Assembly: GCA_020726505.1 (NCBI GenBank)
Contig: JAHLEZ010000015.1
Coordinates: 62,001-126,000 of the forward strand
From: Leptodontidium sp. MPI-SDFR-AT-0119
Taxonomy: Eukaryota > Ascomycota > Leotiomycetes > Helotiales > Leptodontidiaceae
Length of the DNA stretch: 64,000 nt
Reading direction: 5' to 3'
Shown: positions 61,562 to 64,000 of the stretch, piece after piece
Layout of the letters: the number at the start of each line of letters is the position of its first letter
Position numbering within the stretch: position 1 is the first letter of the stretch
The notes under the pieces: model-generated
Seen by the model: only the letters and a program-made list of their open reading frames with translations
The model's database searches: none
Told to the model about the DNA's origin: nothing
Translations under genes and position numbers: made by a program

Positions 61562-61942
61562 GGCTATATGCGAAATTTCGAAAGGTACGAGAGTATAGAC
61601 AGGTATTATCCGTTGGAGTAATTTGTACAGCTCATGGAGAAGCTGGTGAGGCTGGAGACTTGGACCAGGACATCGTCAGCTGCAGCATTACCTAAGCGGG
61701 TTGATACGTGGGCTGAATGGCGCATTTGGTGCAGAAAATAGCTGCCCGCTCCTCCGTGGATCTTCATCTTCGAGCCATCCAGTTCATTGTTTTTCATGTT
61801 GAGAAAAGCACATGAAGTCGTGGAAATATGGTGTGGTCTGTGCACTAGCTCCCGTCGCGTGAAGCTATTCACAACGCGTTGAGAGATAGTTTTGTAAACA
61901 AATCAACTACATTCCGGCTGCTCGACGCTCCAGCCCTCAAGG
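61562..61942. other. Divergent promoter between the Fig1 gene and the Gln/Pro-rich gene
   Basis: 380 bp between oppositely transcribed starts. No coding frame of note. Confidence 0.5.
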
Positions 61943-64000
61943 ATGGCAAGGCTACCCAGAAAAATCCAAGATGCCCGCGGGGAAGTGACTGTGAAAGCAT
62001 CGGACGGCAGGAACAGTTCAACGCAGAAGACGAAATCAGGATTCACAATCTACATTGACGATGATGATACGCCTCCACCAGAGACTGGACTCGGGAAGCC
62101 TTCGGAGGGGACAAAAGCTCTAGGCAGCTCTAGCGATTATGGAGGATCTAGCGACAGCGAAGACAAGGTTGCTGCTGCTGCGCAGATGGAGCTCATGCGG
62201 TCGTGGGTAGACTGCGGTATTCAGATGGCTATCAAGGAAGCGGAATCGGAAGCTGGAGGATTAGCAGGCGGTGGAGAGTAAGGAAATATGCACATTACCA
62301 TATAGAACTTCACTAACTATCACAGATCTAAAAGTCTACATACCGAGCTAAACAGCGTTTTAAGCCAAAGTGCTGAAGTTCCAACCTCAAGAACGACACA
62401 ACCCCCACAAACACCATACCAACACAATGCACCATTCGCAACTCCTTCCCCAAGCCAAAATACACCTCCTCAATACTACCACTCTAGTCTACCACAATCC
62501 CAGTCAATGGGCTCATTTCAAGGATATCAGCATCGCTCAGTTGGTTCGATGCCTCTACAACCTCAAGCATACTACGCTCCACAGCATGTAGTGGCTTATG
62601 CATCTCAGTTCCCACCCCAAAATATCATCCAGGGCCCACCACAAGGCTACTACACTACTCCCCCAACCTCTCAACCACTATTTTTGCAGCCCACCGGTCC
62701 ATTCAGCTCTTCGGCTCCTCCACCTTCTACCCCTCCTCCCCAGCCATATACCATGATAGCCTTTCATAGTGGCTCGATCCCCCAGTCATCTGGTTTTATA
62801 TCTACTACTCAATAGCCACCTACCCCTGCTAGTAGCAATGTTCAAACCCCACCGCCAAATGCTAAAATCAAAGTTTCAGAGCAGCTTTTCGTTCTTTCTC
62901 TAGGTCAATATCTATCCCGGTATGAGCTAGAACACCGTTATGGACCAGCAAGGGAAAGTTTTCAGAGCGATGATTCCTACAAGTCAGCCCGCCTTGACTG
63001 GGTGACAGATATAAAAATGAACGACCCGCCTTTCCATGTTGCATGGGCTGCAATTTATAAGAGACAAGAGGTTGAAGACACTTGGGCAGGACGGCCCGCT
63101 TAGAAGCGCTAGCATGCTGAAACGCTCGCTCTCTCATATAGATATCGGGCTGTAGTTCAAGCGCCTTCCCGAGAGGTTCTACCAGATGCACTTCCTCTCC
63201 CCTTCACGTCTTTTGAAGCCCAATACTTCAACCTCCCCGAAAGAAAGCCAGTAAATAATTCCGACACCATGCGCAAAAGATCGACTTGGCTTAGGGAGCT
63301 TAGCCTTCTTGAACCCGTCTATCACGCTCTTTGCTCAACCAGTGAATCACAAGTTACTCTCGAATCCGCATACAACAAGTTAACTGTTGTCAAGCGAAGG
63401 GCCATTGAAGCAAAGGCCAAGTTCCTGAAAGTGAAACTCAAGCCCCCGAAACCATTATTCAAGGACTTTGAAGAGCAGTACTTCGTTCACAAGAAGGAGG
63501 ACTTTTCGAGGAAAGATAACCACAAGGCGAAGCGGGGTGAATGGCTCCGAGCGATCGGACTCGACGATGAGCCTTTTTGCTGGTATCCCTACAACACTAC
63601 AGAATTAGGAATTGCTCAGGAAGAGAAGACCGAAGTCGCATGGAACGATCTCGGTCTCGCAGCGCGTCAAGCGATCGAGGCAAAAGCCTCTGAATTCAAC
63701 AAAGTTCACACGTAGGGCGCTTCATGAGGCCACATCGAGGCAACAATCGGGTTTACGGCAGTCGCTGGCGAGAGATGGACACAGTGGCTGGCTGCTATCG
63801 GTATGGGCAGGGCCTTGAAATCCGACGAAACTCGCGATAGTGTCTGGCAGAAGAAATCAGCTGCTGATAGACAGGCTATCTATCGACTTGCCGTCGTTCG
63901 GAGAAGAGAAATCCAAACCAGATTGGACGCGAGACAAGTGGCTCAGGCAAAGGTGACCAGGCCTTCCAATGTTAAGCCAACTAGGAAACCTGCTAAGGTT
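61943..64000 (+). pseudogene. Gln/Pro-rich repeat protein with five in-frame stops (runs off the window)
   Basis: Exon 1 starts at the ATG at 61943 (MARLPRKIQDARGEV), has an acidic stretch (YIDDDDTPPPE) and ends at 62278. The intron starts GTAAGG and ends ATCACAG near 62325; the remaining frame continues to the window end. Residues ~125-290 are Gln/Pro/Tyr/Ser-rich (SQNTPPQYYHSS, QPYTMIAFH), low complexity. After that come at least four repeats of ~80 aa, each with F-x-x-Q-Y/L-F, then W-L/V-x-x-I-x-x-x-D-x-P-F, then ARQAIEAKA-like helices. In-frame stops are at 62813, 63101, 63110 and 63713 (TAG) and 63725 (TGA); the frame stays otherwise continuous. Each TAG is one C-to-T step from CAG and the TGA one step from CGA. 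No family recognised; a nucleic-acid-binding role for the basic repeats is a guess. The 3' end is outside the window. Confidence 0.7.

Overview
This window is nuclear DNA from a filamentous ascomycete (Pezizomycotina; a Leotiomycete-like fungus is my guess, not demonstrated). The evidence is short 48-70 bp introns with GTAAGT/GTATGT donors and CTAAC-like branch sites. The gene families are also typically fungal: Zn2Cys6 regulator, 2EXR protein, Fig1, hybrid histidine kinase and a Sac/5-phosphatase synaptojanin. There is also a large TpA-rich island that looks like repeat-induced point mutation (RIP).

Layout. 1-5257 is a gene-bearing left flank: a five-exon gene of unknown function on the minus strand and a small gene remnant. 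5258-~31780 is a RIP-mutated transposon graveyard. It contains a Helitron (copy A, minus strand) split by two complete Ty1/Copia LTR retrotransposons. Copia-1 (7732-14949, minus) has 218-bp LTRs and a CTTAG target duplication. Copia-2 (17464-24993, plus) has 255-bp LTRs and an ACTTA duplication. A second, less mutated Helitron (copy B, minus) lies beside it at ~26.9-31.8 kb. In both Helitrons the Rep (HUH and two-tyrosine motifs) and Pif1-like helicase motifs can still be read. Both Copia elements carry about 1.4-1.5 kb between RNase H and the 3' LTR, and in both that stretch holds the relic of an extra reading frame on the opposite strand with a cysteine-rich patch. This is the least expected feature here.

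31.8-36.7 kb, next to the island, is a row of damaged genes: a TauD/TfdA-type dioxygenase, a Zn2Cys6 transcription factor and a GNAT acetyltransferase. Each is recognisable along its length but broken by stops and/or one-base frameshifts. Several frameshifts lie at homopolymers, so sequencing error remains possible for those; in-frame stops that are one C-to-T step from a Gln codon fit RIP leakage better.

37.9-61.6 kb is an ordinary genic region. It holds a 622-aa protein of unknown function with an acidic tail, a 2EXR protein, a GH18 chitinase C-terminal fragment, a six-exon synaptojanin-like phosphoinositide phosphatase (1268 aa), a GAF/hybrid histidine kinase (897 aa), a secreted class 3 lipase (478 aa), a CorA-like membrane protein (886 aa) and a Fig1 protein (282 aa). 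Exon models marked as closing give coding lengths divisible by three with no internal stop. 61.9 kb to the end is a Gln/Pro-rich gene with four ~80-aa repeats and five in-frame stops, each one C-to-T step from a sense codon.

The host genes do not form one pathway. The organising event is transposon nesting followed by RIP and decay of flanking genes.
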